Assembly (NCBI RefSeq): GCF_024666595.1 | Contig: NZ_CP088296.1 | Location: 1,984,001 to 2,048,000 of the forward strand | Source of the DNA: Sphingomonas sp. J315 | Lineage (GTDB): Bacteria; Pseudomonadota; Alphaproteobacteria; Sphingomonadales; Sphingomonadaceae | Direction: 5' to 3' | DNA: 64,000 nt | Part shown: positions 48,982-59,360 of the stretch, piece after piece | Layout: every line of letters begins with the position of its first letter | Numbering within the stretch: position 1 is the stretch's first letter | Translations under genes and position numbers: made by a program | The notes under the pieces: model-generated | Seen by the model: only the letters and a program-made list of their open reading frames with translations | Databases searched by the model: none | What the model was told of the DNA's origin: nothing

Positions 48982-50103
48982 TCAGGCGAGCAGACGCTCG
49001 TTCACTACCTTGCCATCCTTGGTCAGCCGGATCGCGTCGCCGATCTCTTCATCGAGCACCGGCTTGCCAGATTCCTTGTCCCAGAAGGCCGAGAGAAAGT
49101 TGTAGAGGTTGCGCGCGAACAGCGCCGAGGCATCGCTCGCCAGCCGTGAGGACACGTTGCGGTGGCCGACGATCTTGACGCCGTGGCGCTCAACCACCTC
49201 ACCCGCGACCGCGCCCTCGACATTGCCGCCGGCTTCGACCGCTAGGTCGACGATGACGCTGCCCGGCCGCATCGACGCGATCTGTGCGTCGGTGATGAGG
49301 CGCGGGGCCGGGCGGCCCGGGATCAGCGCAGTGGTGATGACGATGTCCTGCTTGGCGATGTGCGACGAGACCAGCTCGGCCTGCGCCGCCTTGTATTCGT
49401 CGCTCATCTCGGTGGCGTAACCGCCCGAGCCTTCGCCCTCGATCCCCGCGACATTTTCGACGAAGATCGGCTTGGCGCCGAGCGACTGGATCTGTTCCTT
49501 GGTGGCCGAGCGCACATCGGTTGCCGACACCTGCGCGCCGAGGCGGCGGGCGGTGGCGATCGCCTGAAGCCCGGCGACGCCGACGCCCATGACGAACACC
49601 TTGGCCGCGGACACGGTGCCTGCAGCCGTCATCATCATCGGGAAGATGCGGCCATATTCGGACGCGGCGTCGAGCACTGCCTTGTATCCCGCGAGGTTCG
49701 ACTGGGAGGAGAGGATGTCCATCGACTGCGCGCGTGTAATGCGCGGCATGAACTCCATCGCCAGCGCCTCGATCCCCAGCGCCGCATAAGCATCGACGCG
49801 GGCGCGCTCACCGAACGGGTTGAGGCCAGCCGCCAGCCAAGCACCGGGCTTGATCCCCGCCAGCGTCGCTGGATCGGGACCCTGCACGCCCAGCACGATA
49901 TCGGCATCGGCCAGCACCTGCGCGCGTGAACCGATGGTCGCGCCCGCAGCTTCGAAGCTTGCATCGGATAGGAAACCGGTGTCACCCGCCCCGAGTTCGA
50001 CTGCGACAGCAGCACCCAGCGAGACGAATTTCTTGACGGTTTCCGGCGTCGCGGAGACCCGCCGCTCACCGGCGGCGGTCTCCTTGAGGACCGCGATCTT
50101 CAC
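48982..50103 (-). CDS. pntA: NAD(P) transhydrogenase subunit alpha, NAD-binding part
   Basis: A 373-residue cytosolic domain I that binds NAD(H). N-terminal KIAVLKETAAGERRVSATPETVKK, NAD fold VMGVGVAGLQAIATARRLGAQV, the mobile-loop region TEMSDEYKAAQAELV and AGGNVEGAVAGEVVERHGVKIVG are present. First of three pnt genes in leftward order; directly preceded by a tiny oxidase subunit gene 1 base upstream. Confidence 0.95.
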   Translation of the reverse strand: MKIAVLKETAAGERRVSATPETVKKFVSLGAAVAVELGAGDTGFLSDASFEAAGATIGSRAQVLADADIVLGVQGPDPATLAGIKPGAWLAAGLNPFGERARVDAYAALGIEALAMEFMPRITRAQSMDILSSQSNLAGYKAVLDAASEYGRIFPMMMTAAGTVSAAKVFVMGVGVAGLQAIATARRLGAQVSATDVRSATKEQIQSLGAKPIFVENVAGIEGEGSGGYATEMSDEYKAAQAELVSSHIAKQDIVITTALIPGRPAPRLITDAQIASMRPGSVIVDLAVEAGGNVEGAVAGEVVERHGVKIVGHRNVSSRLASDASALFARNLYNFLSAFWDKESGKPVLDEEIGDAIRLTKDGKVVNERLLA

Positions 50104-50104
50104 G

Positions 50105-50227
50105 TCAGGCGATCAGCCAGACGACGATCGCGGCGAGGATCACGGAAATGATCGTGCCGACCTTCAACAGGCGCATGAACCCGCCATAGGTCGCTTCATG
50201 TGCCTTCATGTCACCGCTCTGGGCCAT
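50105..50227 (-). CDS. aa3-type cytochrome c oxidase subunit IV (small subunit)
   Basis: A 40-residue protein, MAQSGDMKAHEATYGGFM then LLKVGTIISVILAAIVVWLIA, with one transmembrane helix. It matches bacterial aa3-oxidase subunit IV (COX4_pro_2 type): a short polar head with HEATYGGF followed by a single helix. An AGGGGAAG ribosome site lies just before ATG. It is encoded 1 base before pntA rather than in the oxidase operon 30 kb away, so it may be co-transcribed with pnt. Its small size makes it easy to miss. Confidence 0.85.
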   Translation of the reverse strand: MAQSGDMKAHEATYGGFMRLLKVGTIISVILAAIVVWLIA

Positions 50228-50388
50228 GCGTCTTCCCCTAAACACGCTTCGTTGCGGCCCGTCTTAGACAGCGCTCGCCCGCCCCTCAACCCCTGTGCGC
50301 TTTAGGCAGCCTTAAGCCCGTCTTTACCCGACCGTTCTATGCTGGGTGACCGAAGTTGGGACAGCCGGGACAGGCGGAGGACGCAAAG

Positions 50389-51820
50389 ATGACGCGCAAC
50401 GGACAGCGCCAGCTGATGCTGATCGACGAGGAACCGGCACAGCGCCGGTTGATCGCGGCCATCGCCGCGCGTCGCGGTTGGCGCACAATCTTTGCCAGCG
50501 ACCATGAGACGGCGGTGGCGACATTGGGCACGCCCGACGGGATGGCGCTCGACGCGATTATCCTCGATCATTGGGCGCCCGATTTCGATGCGGCGTCGCT
50601 GATCGCCGAGCTGCGTCTCAACCGCCCGATGCTCCCGATCCTGCTGCTGACCGCAAATGGCTCGGTCGCGGCGGCGGTCAGCGCGATGCGCGCGGGTGCC
50701 ACCGATTTCCTCGTCAAGCCGCTTGCCGCCGAACGGCTGCTCGCCGCGCTCGACTGTGCGGTCGGGGCCAAGGTTGGGGGCGAATTGCGCCCGCTGACCG
50801 AGAAGATGTCGGCACACCTCGCCTTCGACGAGATCGTCGGGTCCGCGCCGCAATTCCGCGCCGCGCTGGCGATCGCGGCCAAAGCGGCGCGCGCGCGTGT
50901 GCCCGTGCTGATCGAGGGCGAGAGCGGGGTGGGCAAGGAAGTGGTCGCCGAGGCGATCCACGCCGCTTCGCCGCGCCACACCAAGCCGGTTGTGCGCGTC
51001 AATTGCGGCGCGATCCCCGCCAACTTGGTCAGAATCCGAACTGTTCGGCCATGAAAAGGGCGCGTTCACCGGCGCCTTCGAACGCAAGATCGGCCGGTTT
51101 CAGGAGGCCGATGGCGGCACCATCTTCCTCGACGAGATTGGCGAGATGCCGCTGGAAGCACAGGTCAAGCTGCTCCGCGTCGTCCAGTCGGGCGAAGTCC
51201 AGCCGATCGGCGCGCGCCACGCCTCGCAGGTCGATGTCCGCGTCATCGCTGCGACCAACAAGACCTTGCTGACCGAGGTCGAGCAGGGGCGCTTCCGCGA
51301 GGACCTTTATTACCGGCTCAACGTCGTCCAGGTGACGATCCCGCCGCTGCGCGACCGCGCCGGCGATGTCGCGCCGCTCGCCCGCCATCTGCTCGCGCGG
51401 ATCGCGGAGCAGCCGGGGCTGCGGCCGCTCGGCATTACCGACGACGCGCTGGCGTTGCTCGGCGGCTATGACTGGCCGGGCAATGTCCGCCAGCTCCAGA
51501 ACGCTTTGTTCCGCGCGGCGGTGCTGTGCGACGGCGACGCGCTGACCCGCGCCGATTTCCCGCAGATCGCGCAGCTGGCCGGCGGACGTCCTGCGGGTGG
51601 CGCGCAGTCGCATGGCGGCGCGGCGCAGGGGGCTGGGGTCACCTTGTTCAAGCCCGACGGTAATCTGCGCGCGCTAGAGGAGATCGAGGCCGATGTCATC
51701 CGCCTCGCCATCGGCCATTATCGCGGGCGCATGACCGAAGTCGCCCGCCGGCTCGGTATCGGGCGCTCGACGCTCTACCGCAAGCTCGGCGAGCTGGGAA
51801 TCGACCAGAACGCCGCGTAG
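50389..51820 (+). CDS. Sigma-54-dependent response regulator, NtrC/Fis family (one frame break)
   Basis: About 476 residues in three domains: receiver ([13 protein letters not shown], acceptor Asp in IILDHWAPD near residue 56, then LLLTANGS and FLVKP); AAA+ sigma-54 activator with Walker [10 protein letters not shown], the GAFTGA loop and Walker [13 protein letters not shown], plus [10 protein letters not shown]; and a C-terminal Fis helix-turn-helix ([20 protein letters not shown]). The break at 51030-51036 is one extra base on CAGAATC; removing it restores [21 protein letters not shown] 50389 follows a GGAGGA ribosome site. No partner sensor kinase is adjacent; targets unknown. Confidence 0.9.
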
Positions 51821-51831
51821 CCTGTTGGGAC

Positions 51832-51917
51832 ACGGCACCGGCCCGCTCCCGCACCCGGCCACCCCGACGGTACACTCGGTGGGTAGTCGGGTGGGGGAGC
51901 AGGCCGGTCCCGCACCA
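51832..51917. repeat. Degenerate copy of the CCCGCTCCC...CACCCGG palindrome
   Basis: Left arm CGGCACCGGCCCGCTCCCGC plus CACCCGGCCACCCC faces right arm GGTGGGTAGTCGGGTGGGGGAGCAGGCCGGT. The arms resemble those of the perfect 35-bp repeat at 13026-13112 but hold several mismatches. It lies between the stops of two converging genes. Confidence 0.7.
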
Positions 51918-51929
51918 AACAAAAGCGCC

Positions 51930-52484
51930 CTAGATCTCGTCGTCCTGGTGGCTTTGCTTGAGCCCCGGCAGCATGCGGTGGAACACCACATCCTCGTCGA
52001 AGAACTGGTGCTTGAGCGCCCCGCCGATATGCGCGGCGATCAGCGCGAGGGTCGCATAGACGACCAGTTCGTGCAGGTCGCCGAACATCGTGCGCAGCTC
52101 GACTGACTTGCCTACCGGCAGGTCGAACCACTGGATTACGCCGAACAACATGCCCGTACCGCGCGTGCCTGCGGATACTGCGGCCCACCCCAGCAGCGGT
52201 ACTGCCAGCAGGAGGACATAGAACGCGATGTGCGTTGCGCGCGACGCGGCGCGTTCCCAGTTCGGCATCGTATCGGGGAAGCGCGGCCAGGGATGGGTGA
52301 CTCGCCACGCGACCCGCACCAATGTCAGCAGCAGCACCGAAATGCCGATCGACTTGTGCCAGACGAACCAGGCGGGGTCGCTGTTCATGGCAATCGCGAT
52401 GATCACGTTCGCCACCAGCAGCCCGGCGATCAGCCAGTGGAGCAGGATCGATATGTTCGAGTAACGGTCATAGGCCTCGCGCAT
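51930..52484 (-). CDS. Cytochrome b561 family protein
   Basis: A 184-residue, four-helix di-heme membrane protein. Ligand-bearing segments are ILLHWLIAGLLVANV (His in helix 1), FVWHKSIGISVLLLTLVRVAWR (helix 2), LHELVVYATLALIAAHIGGALKHQFFD (helix 4) and AASRATHIAFYVLLLAVPLLGW. Bacterial members act as superoxide:ubiquinone oxidoreductases or transfer electrons across the membrane; partner unknown. GGAGG sits 5 bases before ATG 52484, excluding the longer reading. Confidence 0.9.
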   Translation of the reverse strand: MREAYDRYSNISILLHWLIAGLLVANVIIAIAMNSDPAWFVWHKSIGISVLLLTLVRVAWRVTHPWPRFPDTMPNWERAASRATHIAFYVLLLAVPLLGWAAVSAGTRGTGMLFGVIQWFDLPVGKSVELRTMFGDLHELVVYATLALIAAHIGGALKHQFFDEDVVFHRMLPGLKQSHQDDEI

Positions 52485-52540
52485 CGCTACCTCCCAAACC
52501 AGGTTCGACTCTGTGGTCGTAACCATGGCATGCTACACCC

Positions 52541-53290
52541 ATGAGAGACGGGTTTGAAGGGCGGACTGCGCTGGTGACCGGGGCGGCGTCCGGGATCGGG
52601 ATGGCGGTCGCGCAATATCTGGCGGATGCGGGTGCGGCGCGGCTGATTCTGGTCGATCGTGACGCTGCTGCGCTGGAATCGCTGAGGGTCGCGGGCGAGG
52701 TGATTCGTGTCGCGGGCGATGTTTCCGATGAGTCGCTTTGGGATCGCGTCGATCTTGGCGCGCTCGATCATGCGGTGATCAATGCCGGGGTCGCCGGGGC
52801 GGGGCCGATCGCCTCGCTCGATTTCGCTGAGTGGCGGCGCATCCTGTCGGTCAATCTCGACGGCGCGTTCCTGACACTGCGGGCGGCGATGCGGGCGATG
52901 GAAGGGCGCGGAGGCAGCATCGTGCTGACCGCGTCGGCGGCGGGGATCAAGGCCGAGCCAGGGGTCGCCGCCTATGGCTGCTCGAAAGCTGCGCTGATCC
53001 ACCTCGCCAAGGTCGCGGCGAAGGAGGGGGCGGCTGACGGCATCCGCGTCAACGCCATCGCGCCTGCCGGGGTCGAGACGGCCGTGTGGGATGCCGTGCC
53101 GATGTTCGCGGCGCGTGCGGCGGAAATCGGCCGCGATGCCGCCTTTGCCGAGTTGGCAGCGATGGCGACCCCGCTGGGTCGTTATGCCAAGGCGGAAGAG
53201 GTGGCGGCGCAGATCGGGTTCCTGCTCGGCGACCAAGGTGCGCTGATTACCGGTACGACGTTGCTTGCCGACGGCGGCTACACATTGTGA
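52541..53290 (+). CDS. SDR family oxidoreductase
   Basis: A 249-residue classical short-chain dehydrogenase: TGAASGIGMAVAQYLADAG cofactor loop, an Asp in LVDRDAAA favouring NAD, NAGVAGAGPI, the catalytic Ser in VLTASAAG, and YGCSKAALIHLAKVAA with Tyr and Lys. The C-terminal LITGTTLLADGGYTL is typical of 3-oxoacyl-ACP-reductase-like SDRs. Substrate unknown. Divergent from the cytochrome b561 gene, sharing a 56-base promoter gap. Confidence 0.85.
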   Translation: MRDGFEGRTALVTGAASGIGMAVAQYLADAGAARLILVDRDAAALESLRVAGEVIRVAGDVSDESLWDRVDLGALDHAVINAGVAGAGPIASLDFAEWRRILSVNLDGAFLTLRAAMRAMEGRGGSIVLTASAAGIKAEPGVAAYGCSKAALIHLAKVAAKEGAADGIRVNAIAPAGVETAVWDAVPMFAARAAEIGRDAAFAELAAMATPLGRYAKAEEVAAQIGFLLGDQGALITGTTLLADGGYTL

Positions 53291-53329
53291 GGCTGGCGAA
53301 GCGCGCGCTGCTTCCCATATAGTCGGGCG

Positions 53330-53872
53330 ATGCTGCGCTTCCTCGTCTTCGCTGCCGCCTTCCTCGCGCTTGCGGTAATCGCCGTGATGCTGGTCACCGC
53401 TGGTGCGGCGGCCTTTGGCGCGTGGTTCGGCATTCGGCGACTGCGCGCGAAGCTTGATCGCTATCGCCTGCGCCGCGGGCAGGCCGCCGATCCGGGCGAC
53501 CCGCTTGAGGCGGCATGGACGCTGACCGCGACCGAGGCCGACTGGGCGGTCAGCCGCGTCGCGGCGGCACGGACCAGCTGTGCGCGGCTGCTCGCCGTCG
53601 CCGATGGCGATCCGCTGGCGACCGATGCGGTCGACTGGGCGAACGTCATCCGCCGTCGCGTGCCCGATCTGGTCGCCGCCTGCATGGACGAGTGTCGCGA
53701 TGCGACCGCGAGCGAACGCCGCCGCAATCTGGAGGATCTGGTCGACAGCCTCGAAAAGATCGGGGCCGAGGCGGAGCGCCGCCGCGACCGGTTTCGCGAT
53801 ACCCGCCCCAGCGCGTTCAACGTTCAGCGCACCTATGTCGATCAGCGCACGCGGCCCGGGCCGCTGAACTGA
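53330..53872 (+). CDS. Membrane-anchored hypothetical protein
   Basis: A 180-residue protein with one N-terminal membrane helix (about residues 4-30) followed by a basic, helical cytosolic or periplasmic part (RRLRAKLDRYRLRRGQ, then NLEDLVDSLEKIGAEAERRRDRFRDTR, probably coiled-coil). No known domain. It ends 4 bases from the stop of the converging folP. Confidence 0.55.
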   Translation: MLRFLVFAAAFLALAVIAVMLVTAGAAAFGAWFGIRRLRAKLDRYRLRRGQAADPGDPLEAAWTLTATEADWAVSRVAAARTSCARLLAVADGDPLATDAVDWANVIRRRVPDLVAACMDECRDATASERRRNLEDLVDSLEKIGAEAERRRDRFRDTRPSAFNVQRTYVDQRTRPGPLN

Positions 53873-53875
53873 GCG

Positions 53876-54994
53876 TTATCCCGGCTGGCCGACCAGCCCG
53901 TGATCCTTCATGCCGCGCCACACGCGTACCGCCTGCACCGTTTCGGGCACATCATGGACGCGCAACAGCTGGCAGCCCGCCTCCGCCCCTTTCATCGCCA
54001 GCGCCAGTGAGCCGCCCAGCCGCCGTTCGACCGGGGCCTCATGGTCGAGCGCGCCGATCATCCGCTTGCGGCTCGCGCCCAGCATGATCGGCAGGCCCAG
54101 GCCGTGGAACAGCGTCAGGCCGTTCATCAGCGCGAGATTGTCGGCGAGCGACTTGCCGAAACCGATGCCCGGATCGACCAGAATGTTGCTCCGCTGGACC
54201 CCGCCCGCGACCACCGCATCGACCCGCGCCTCAAGCCAGTCGAACACGTCGATCAGCGGGTCGCGATAGCCGCTTCCGCCATGCGGCGACTGCGCGGGGT
54301 CGGGCGAGTGCATTAGGATCACGGGACATGCCGCCCGTGCCACCACATCAATCGCGCGCGGATCATAGGCGAGCGCGGCGACATCGTTGACGATATGTGC
54401 GCCGGCGGCCAGCGCCGCCTCCATCACCGCTGCCTTGCGCGTGTCGATCGAGACGGGGACCCCGGCCTTTGCGAGCCGCTCGATCACCGGGACGACGCGC
54501 TTGATCTCGTCGCCCTCCCACACCGCCTCCGCCCCGGGCCGGGTCGATTCGCCGCCGACATCGACCAAAGACGCGCCAGCGAGCCCCATGTCGAACCCGG
54601 CCTGTGCGATCGCTTCGGGATCGCCGCCATGCTTGCCACCGTCGGAGAAGCTGTCGGGGGTGACGTTGAGGATGCCGGCGACCAAGGGCTGGTCGAGCCG
54701 CAAGGTCCGCTCGCCGGCGCGGATCACCGGACGCGGCGCGGAGATGGCCGTGGCTAGGGTGCGGAGCCGCTCGGCCTGCGTGTCCGGAAGCTGGGTAAGC
54801 AGGGCGGGAAGTTGCTCGACGGGTAGCAGTCGCTGGGCGACCCGGCGGCCGCTCTCGACCGCGATCAGCTCATAGGCGGCGAACCAGCCCAGCCCCCCGG
54901 CGAGCCGCGCGACCTGACCATCGTAACCGATCGGGCTGTCGACCGGCGCGACGGGGCGGAGGTAGAGGCGGGCGGCGGGGGGAATTTCGCTCAT
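53876..54994 (-). CDS. folP: Dihydropteroate synthase with N-terminal extension
   Basis: A 372-residue protein. The synthase proper (about residues 100-372) contains GILNVTPDSFSDGGKH, DVGGESTRPGAEAV, PVSIDTRKAAVMEAAL, NDVAALAYDPRA and LVDPGIGFGKSLADNL, ending with LGASRKRMIGAL and RVHDVPETVQAVRVWRG. It joins p-aminobenzoate to hydroxymethyl-dihydropterin diphosphate; sulfonamides target it. The first 100 residues (RLYLRPVAP, AAYELIAVESGRRVAQRLL) are not part of the classical enzyme, which is about 280 residues; this extension recurs in sphingomonads and its role is unknown to me. Confidence 0.93.
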   Translation of the reverse strand: MSEIPPAARLYLRPVAPVDSPIGYDGQVARLAGGLGWFAAYELIAVESGRRVAQRLLPVEQLPALLTQLPDTQAERLRTLATAISAPRPVIRAGERTLRLDQPLVAGILNVTPDSFSDGGKHGGDPEAIAQAGFDMGLAGASLVDVGGESTRPGAEAVWEGDEIKRVVPVIERLAKAGVPVSIDTRKAAVMEAALAAGAHIVNDVAALAYDPRAIDVVARAACPVILMHSPDPAQSPHGGSGYRDPLIDVFDWLEARVDAVVAGGVQRSNILVDPGIGFGKSLADNLALMNGLTLFHGLGLPIMLGASRKRMIGALDHEAPVERRLGGSLALAMKGAEAGCQLLRVHDVPETVQAVRVWRGMKDHGLVGQPG

Positions 54995-55011
54995 CGCGCA
55001 GCCATATCAGC

Positions 55012-55086
55012 GCGCCTGCGAAAGCAGGAGCCCAGAGTTTCAAGGGCAGCGCGTGTGACCCTGGGCTCCTGCTTTCGCAGGAGCGC
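55012..55086. repeat. Inverted repeat with GCGAAAGCAGGAGCCCAG arms
   Basis: The left arm CGCCTGCGAAAGCAGGAGCC (continuing CAG) pairs with the right arm CTGGGCTCCTGCTTTCGCAG (continuing GAGCG), one mismatch, around 24 bases. Its GCAGGAGC core also occurs in the small palindrome at 26594-26617. Located between folP and ccrM. Confidence 0.8.
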
Positions 55087-55094
55087 AATGGGAC

Positions 55095-56582
<1,488 letters not shown>

Positions 56583-58178
56583 ATGACCTATATCGACGAG
56601 ATCGCCCGGGCCGCTGCCCCCATCGATGCGCAGAACGGCCGCTGGAACGGCATCGACGCCGAATCGGTCGCGCGGATGCGGTTGCAGAACCGGTTCCGCA
56701 CGGGGCTCGACATTGCGAAGTACACCGCGGGGATCATGCGCCGCGACATGGCGGCCTATGACGCCGATCCGGCGGCCTACACCCAGTCGCTCGGCTGCTG
56801 GCACGGCTTCATCGCGCAGCAGAAGATGATCGCGATCAAGAAGCATTTCGGCAGCACCAAGCGGCGCTACCTCTATCTCTCCGGCTGGATGGTCGCCGCG
56901 CTGCGCAGCGATTTCGGGCCGCTGCCCGACCAGTCGATGCACGAAAAGACCAGCGTCCCGGCGCTGATCGAGGAACTCTACACCTTCCTCAAACAGGCCG
57001 ATGCCCGCGAGCTGGGGATGATGTTCCGCGATCTCGATGCGGCGCGGGATGCCGGCAATGCGGTCGAGGCGGCGCGAATCCAGAATGCGATCGACAATTA
57101 CGAGACGCATGTCGTGCCGATCATCGCCGATATCGACGCGGGCTTTGGCAATGCCGAGGCGACCTATCTGCTCGCCAAGAAGATGATCGAGGCCGGGGCC
57201 TGCGCGCTCCAGATCGAGAATCAGGTGAGCGACGAGAAGCAGTGCGGGCATCAGGACGGCAAGGTCACCGTGCCGCACGAGGACTTCCTGGCGAAGGTCC
57301 GCGCCTGCCGCTACGCCTTCATGGAACTGGGGGTCGATGACGGGATCATCGTCACGCGGACCGATTCGCTGGGTGCCGGGCTGACCAAGCAGATCGCTTA
57401 CTCCAAGGAGCCGGGCGATCTGGGCGACCAGTATAACGCGTTCCTCGATTGCGAGGAGGTCACCGACCTGTCGGGCGTCAATGGCGATGTCGTCATCAAC
57501 CGCGACGGCAAGCTGATGAAGCCCAAAAGGCTGCCGTCGAACCTGTTCCAGTTCCGCGAGGGGACCGGGGCGGATCGCTGCGTCCTCGATTGCATTACGT
57601 CGCTCCAGAACGGTGCCGACCTGCTGTGGATCGAGACCGAGAAGCCCCATATCGAGCAGATCGCGTCGATGGTGGACCGGATCCGCGAGGTCGTTCCCAA
57701 TGCCAAGCTGGTCTACAACAACTCGCCCAGCTTCAACTGGACGCTCAACTTCCGCCAGCAGGTGTTCGACCGGTGGAGCGAGCAGGGGCTCGACGTTTCG
57801 GCCTATGACCGGGCCAGGCTGATGAGCGTGGAGTATGACGGCACGCCGCTGGCGGAGGAGGCGGACGAGAAGATCCGCACCTTCCAGAAGGACGCGGCGG
57901 CGCGGGCCGGCATCTTCCACCACCTGATCACCTTGCCGACCTATCACACCGCGGCGCTGTCGACCGACAATCTGGCGAAGGAGTATTTCGGCGAGATGGG
58001 GATGCTCGGCTACGTCAAGGGCGTGCAGCGGCAGGAGATCCGGCAGGGCATTGCTTGTGTGAAGCACCAGAACATGTCGGGTTCCGACATCGGCGACGAT
58101 CACAAGGAGTATTTCGCCGGTGAGGCCGCGCTGAAGGCCGGCGGGGTCCACAATACGATGAATCAATTTGCCGCGTAG
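56583..58178 (+). CDS. aceA: Isocitrate lyase
   Basis: A 531-residue enzyme cleaving isocitrate to glyoxylate and succinate for growth on acetate or fatty acids. It belongs to the long isocitrate-lyase subgroup. Mg-binding DIDAGFGNAEATYLLAKKMIEAGA is near residue 181; the catalytic loop reads DEKQCGHQDGK near residue 218, so the usual KKCGH appears as KQCGH while the Cys is kept. Further landmarks are NNSPSFNWTLNF and a long C-terminal helix region. A GTGAGGTG ribosome site lies just before ATG. Divergent from ccrM; malate synthase is not in the window. Confidence 0.95.
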   Translation: MTYIDEIARAAAPIDAQNGRWNGIDAESVARMRLQNRFRTGLDIAKYTAGIMRRDMAAYDADPAAYTQSLGCWHGFIAQQKMIAIKKHFGSTKRRYLYLSGWMVAALRSDFGPLPDQSMHEKTSVPALIEELYTFLKQADARELGMMFRDLDAARDAGNAVEAARIQNAIDNYETHVVPIIADIDAGFGNAEATYLLAKKMIEAGACALQIENQVSDEKQCGHQDGKVTVPHEDFLAKVRACRYAFMELGVDDGIIVTRTDSLGAGLTKQIAYSKEPGDLGDQYNAFLDCEEVTDLSGVNGDVVINRDGKLMKPKRLPSNLFQFREGTGADRCVLDCITSLQNGADLLWIETEKPHIEQIASMVDRIREVVPNAKLVYNNSPSFNWTLNFRQQVFDRWSEQGLDVSAYDRARLMSVEYDGTPLAEEADEKIRTFQKDAAARAGIFHHLITLPTYHTAALSTDNLAKEYFGEMGMLGYVKGVQRQEIRQGIACVKHQNMSGSDIGDDHKEYFAGEAALKAGGVHNTMNQFAA

Positions 58179-58218
58179 CCGCTGAGGCTCGCGCTCCACA
58201 TTTCCTGGGGAGGAAAGG

Positions 58219-58257
58219 AGGCCCGTCGTCACGCTTTGGCGTGGCGGCGGGCCTTTT
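58219..58257 (+). terminator. Probable terminator after aceA
   Basis: GGCCCGTCGTCACGC pairs (with a few mismatches) with GCGTGGCGGCGGGCC around TTTG and is followed by TTTT, about 40 bases after the aceA stop. Confidence 0.7.
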
Positions 58258-58290
58258 CCCTCATGTCAAAGAGCGGGGACCTCCGTCCCG

Positions 58291-58725
58291 TCATTCCTCA
58301 AATTCGACCACGACCGACGATGCGCTTTTGCGTGCTTCACCGTGATGGACCGCCTCGATGTTGTTGCCCGCAGGATCGAGCAGGAACGCCGCGTAATAGC
58401 CCGGGTGATAGGGCCGGTTGCCCGGCGCGCCATTGTCGGTGCCGCCGGAGGCGAGGCCGGCCTGATGGAATGCGTCGACCGCTGCCCGATCGGCTGCCTG
58501 AAACCCGATATGGTGGCGGCCGGTAAGCTTGCCGAGCGCCGCCTCGCTATCCGCAGTCGAGACGAACAGTTCGTCCGCCCAGAAATAGTCGTCGCCGCCG
58601 CCACCGATCGGGATGCCGAGCACGCCCAACACGGCGGTATAGAAGCGGCGGCACGCCTCGATATCGGCAACGACGAGGTGGATATGGTCGATCAGGCGGC
58701 CACGATGAAGCTGCTGGGTTTCCAT
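58291..58725 (-). CDS. VOC family (glyoxalase/bleomycin-resistance fold) protein
   Basis: A 144-residue single-domain VOC protein. The N-terminal DHIHLVVADIEACRRFYTAVL holds the first metal-ligand His, HHIGFQAADRAAVDAFH a second, and the C-terminal YYAAFLLDPAGNNIEAVHH the Glu/His pair. Proteins of this fold include lyases, dioxygenases and resistance factors; no specific reaction can be claimed. ATG 58725 follows GGAGAG. It begins 10 bases after the corrected rnhB end. Confidence 0.75.
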   Translation of the reverse strand: METQQLHRGRLIDHIHLVVADIEACRRFYTAVLGVLGIPIGGGGDDYFWADELFVSTADSEAALGKLTGRHHIGFQAADRAAVDAFHQAGLASGGTDNGAPGNRPYHPGYYAAFLLDPAGNNIEAVHHGEARKSASSVVVEFEE

Positions 58726-58735
58726 CCACACTCTC

Positions 58736-59360
58736 CTAGGCGCACTGAACCACCGGTCCGAAATCCAGTTCCGCCTGTGCCACCGGCGCGAAGCTGCGGC
58801 GGTGGTGGGGGGGTGGGGCCGAGGGTTCTCAGCGCTTCCTGATGGACGCGGGCGGCGTAGCCCTTGTTGCTAGCCCAGCCATAGCCGGGGTGGAGTGTGT
58901 CCAGTTCCGCCATGATGCAGTCGCGGCGGTGCTTGGCGACGATCGAGGCGGCGGCGATCGACAGGCACAGCGCGTCGCCGCCGATGACGGCCTCGCTGGC
59001 GTGGGGCCAGTCGGGACAGCGATTGCCATCGACCAGGACATAGGCGGGGGGCAGGTCGAGCGCGGCGACGGCGCGGGTCATCGCCAGCATGGTTGCCCAG
59101 AGGATGTTGAGCCGGTCGATCTCCTCGACGCTGGCGATACCGATGCCGACGCGGGCGCAGCCGAGGATCGCTTCGCACAGGGCAGCGCGCTTGGCGGCGG
59201 CCAGCGCCTTTGAATCGTCGATCCCGTCGGGGATGCAGGCGGGATCGAGTATGACTGCGGCGGCGACCACCGGCCCGGCGAGCGGGCCGCGACCTGCTTC
59301 GTCCACCCCGGCCACAGGACCTCGGACGGCATGGCGGAGTTCGTAGCTCAAATCAGGCAT
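58736..59360 (-). CDS. rnhB: Ribonuclease HII (one frame break near C-terminus)
   Basis: About 207 residues: degrades RNA in RNA-DNA hybrids and removes misincorporated ribonucleotides. Catalytic acids are in GVDEAGRGPLAGPVV (residues about 18-21), LVDGNRCP and AASIVAKHRRD; GYGWASNKGYAARVHQEAL follows. As read, the frame then turns into GPTPPPPPQLRAGG and overruns into the next gene. A C7 run on the coding strand (58808-58814) should be C6; this restores TPHHRRSFAPVAQAELDFG and a TAG at 58736, the normal C-terminus. ATG 59360 overlaps the thiD end by 8 bases. Confidence 0.9.
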
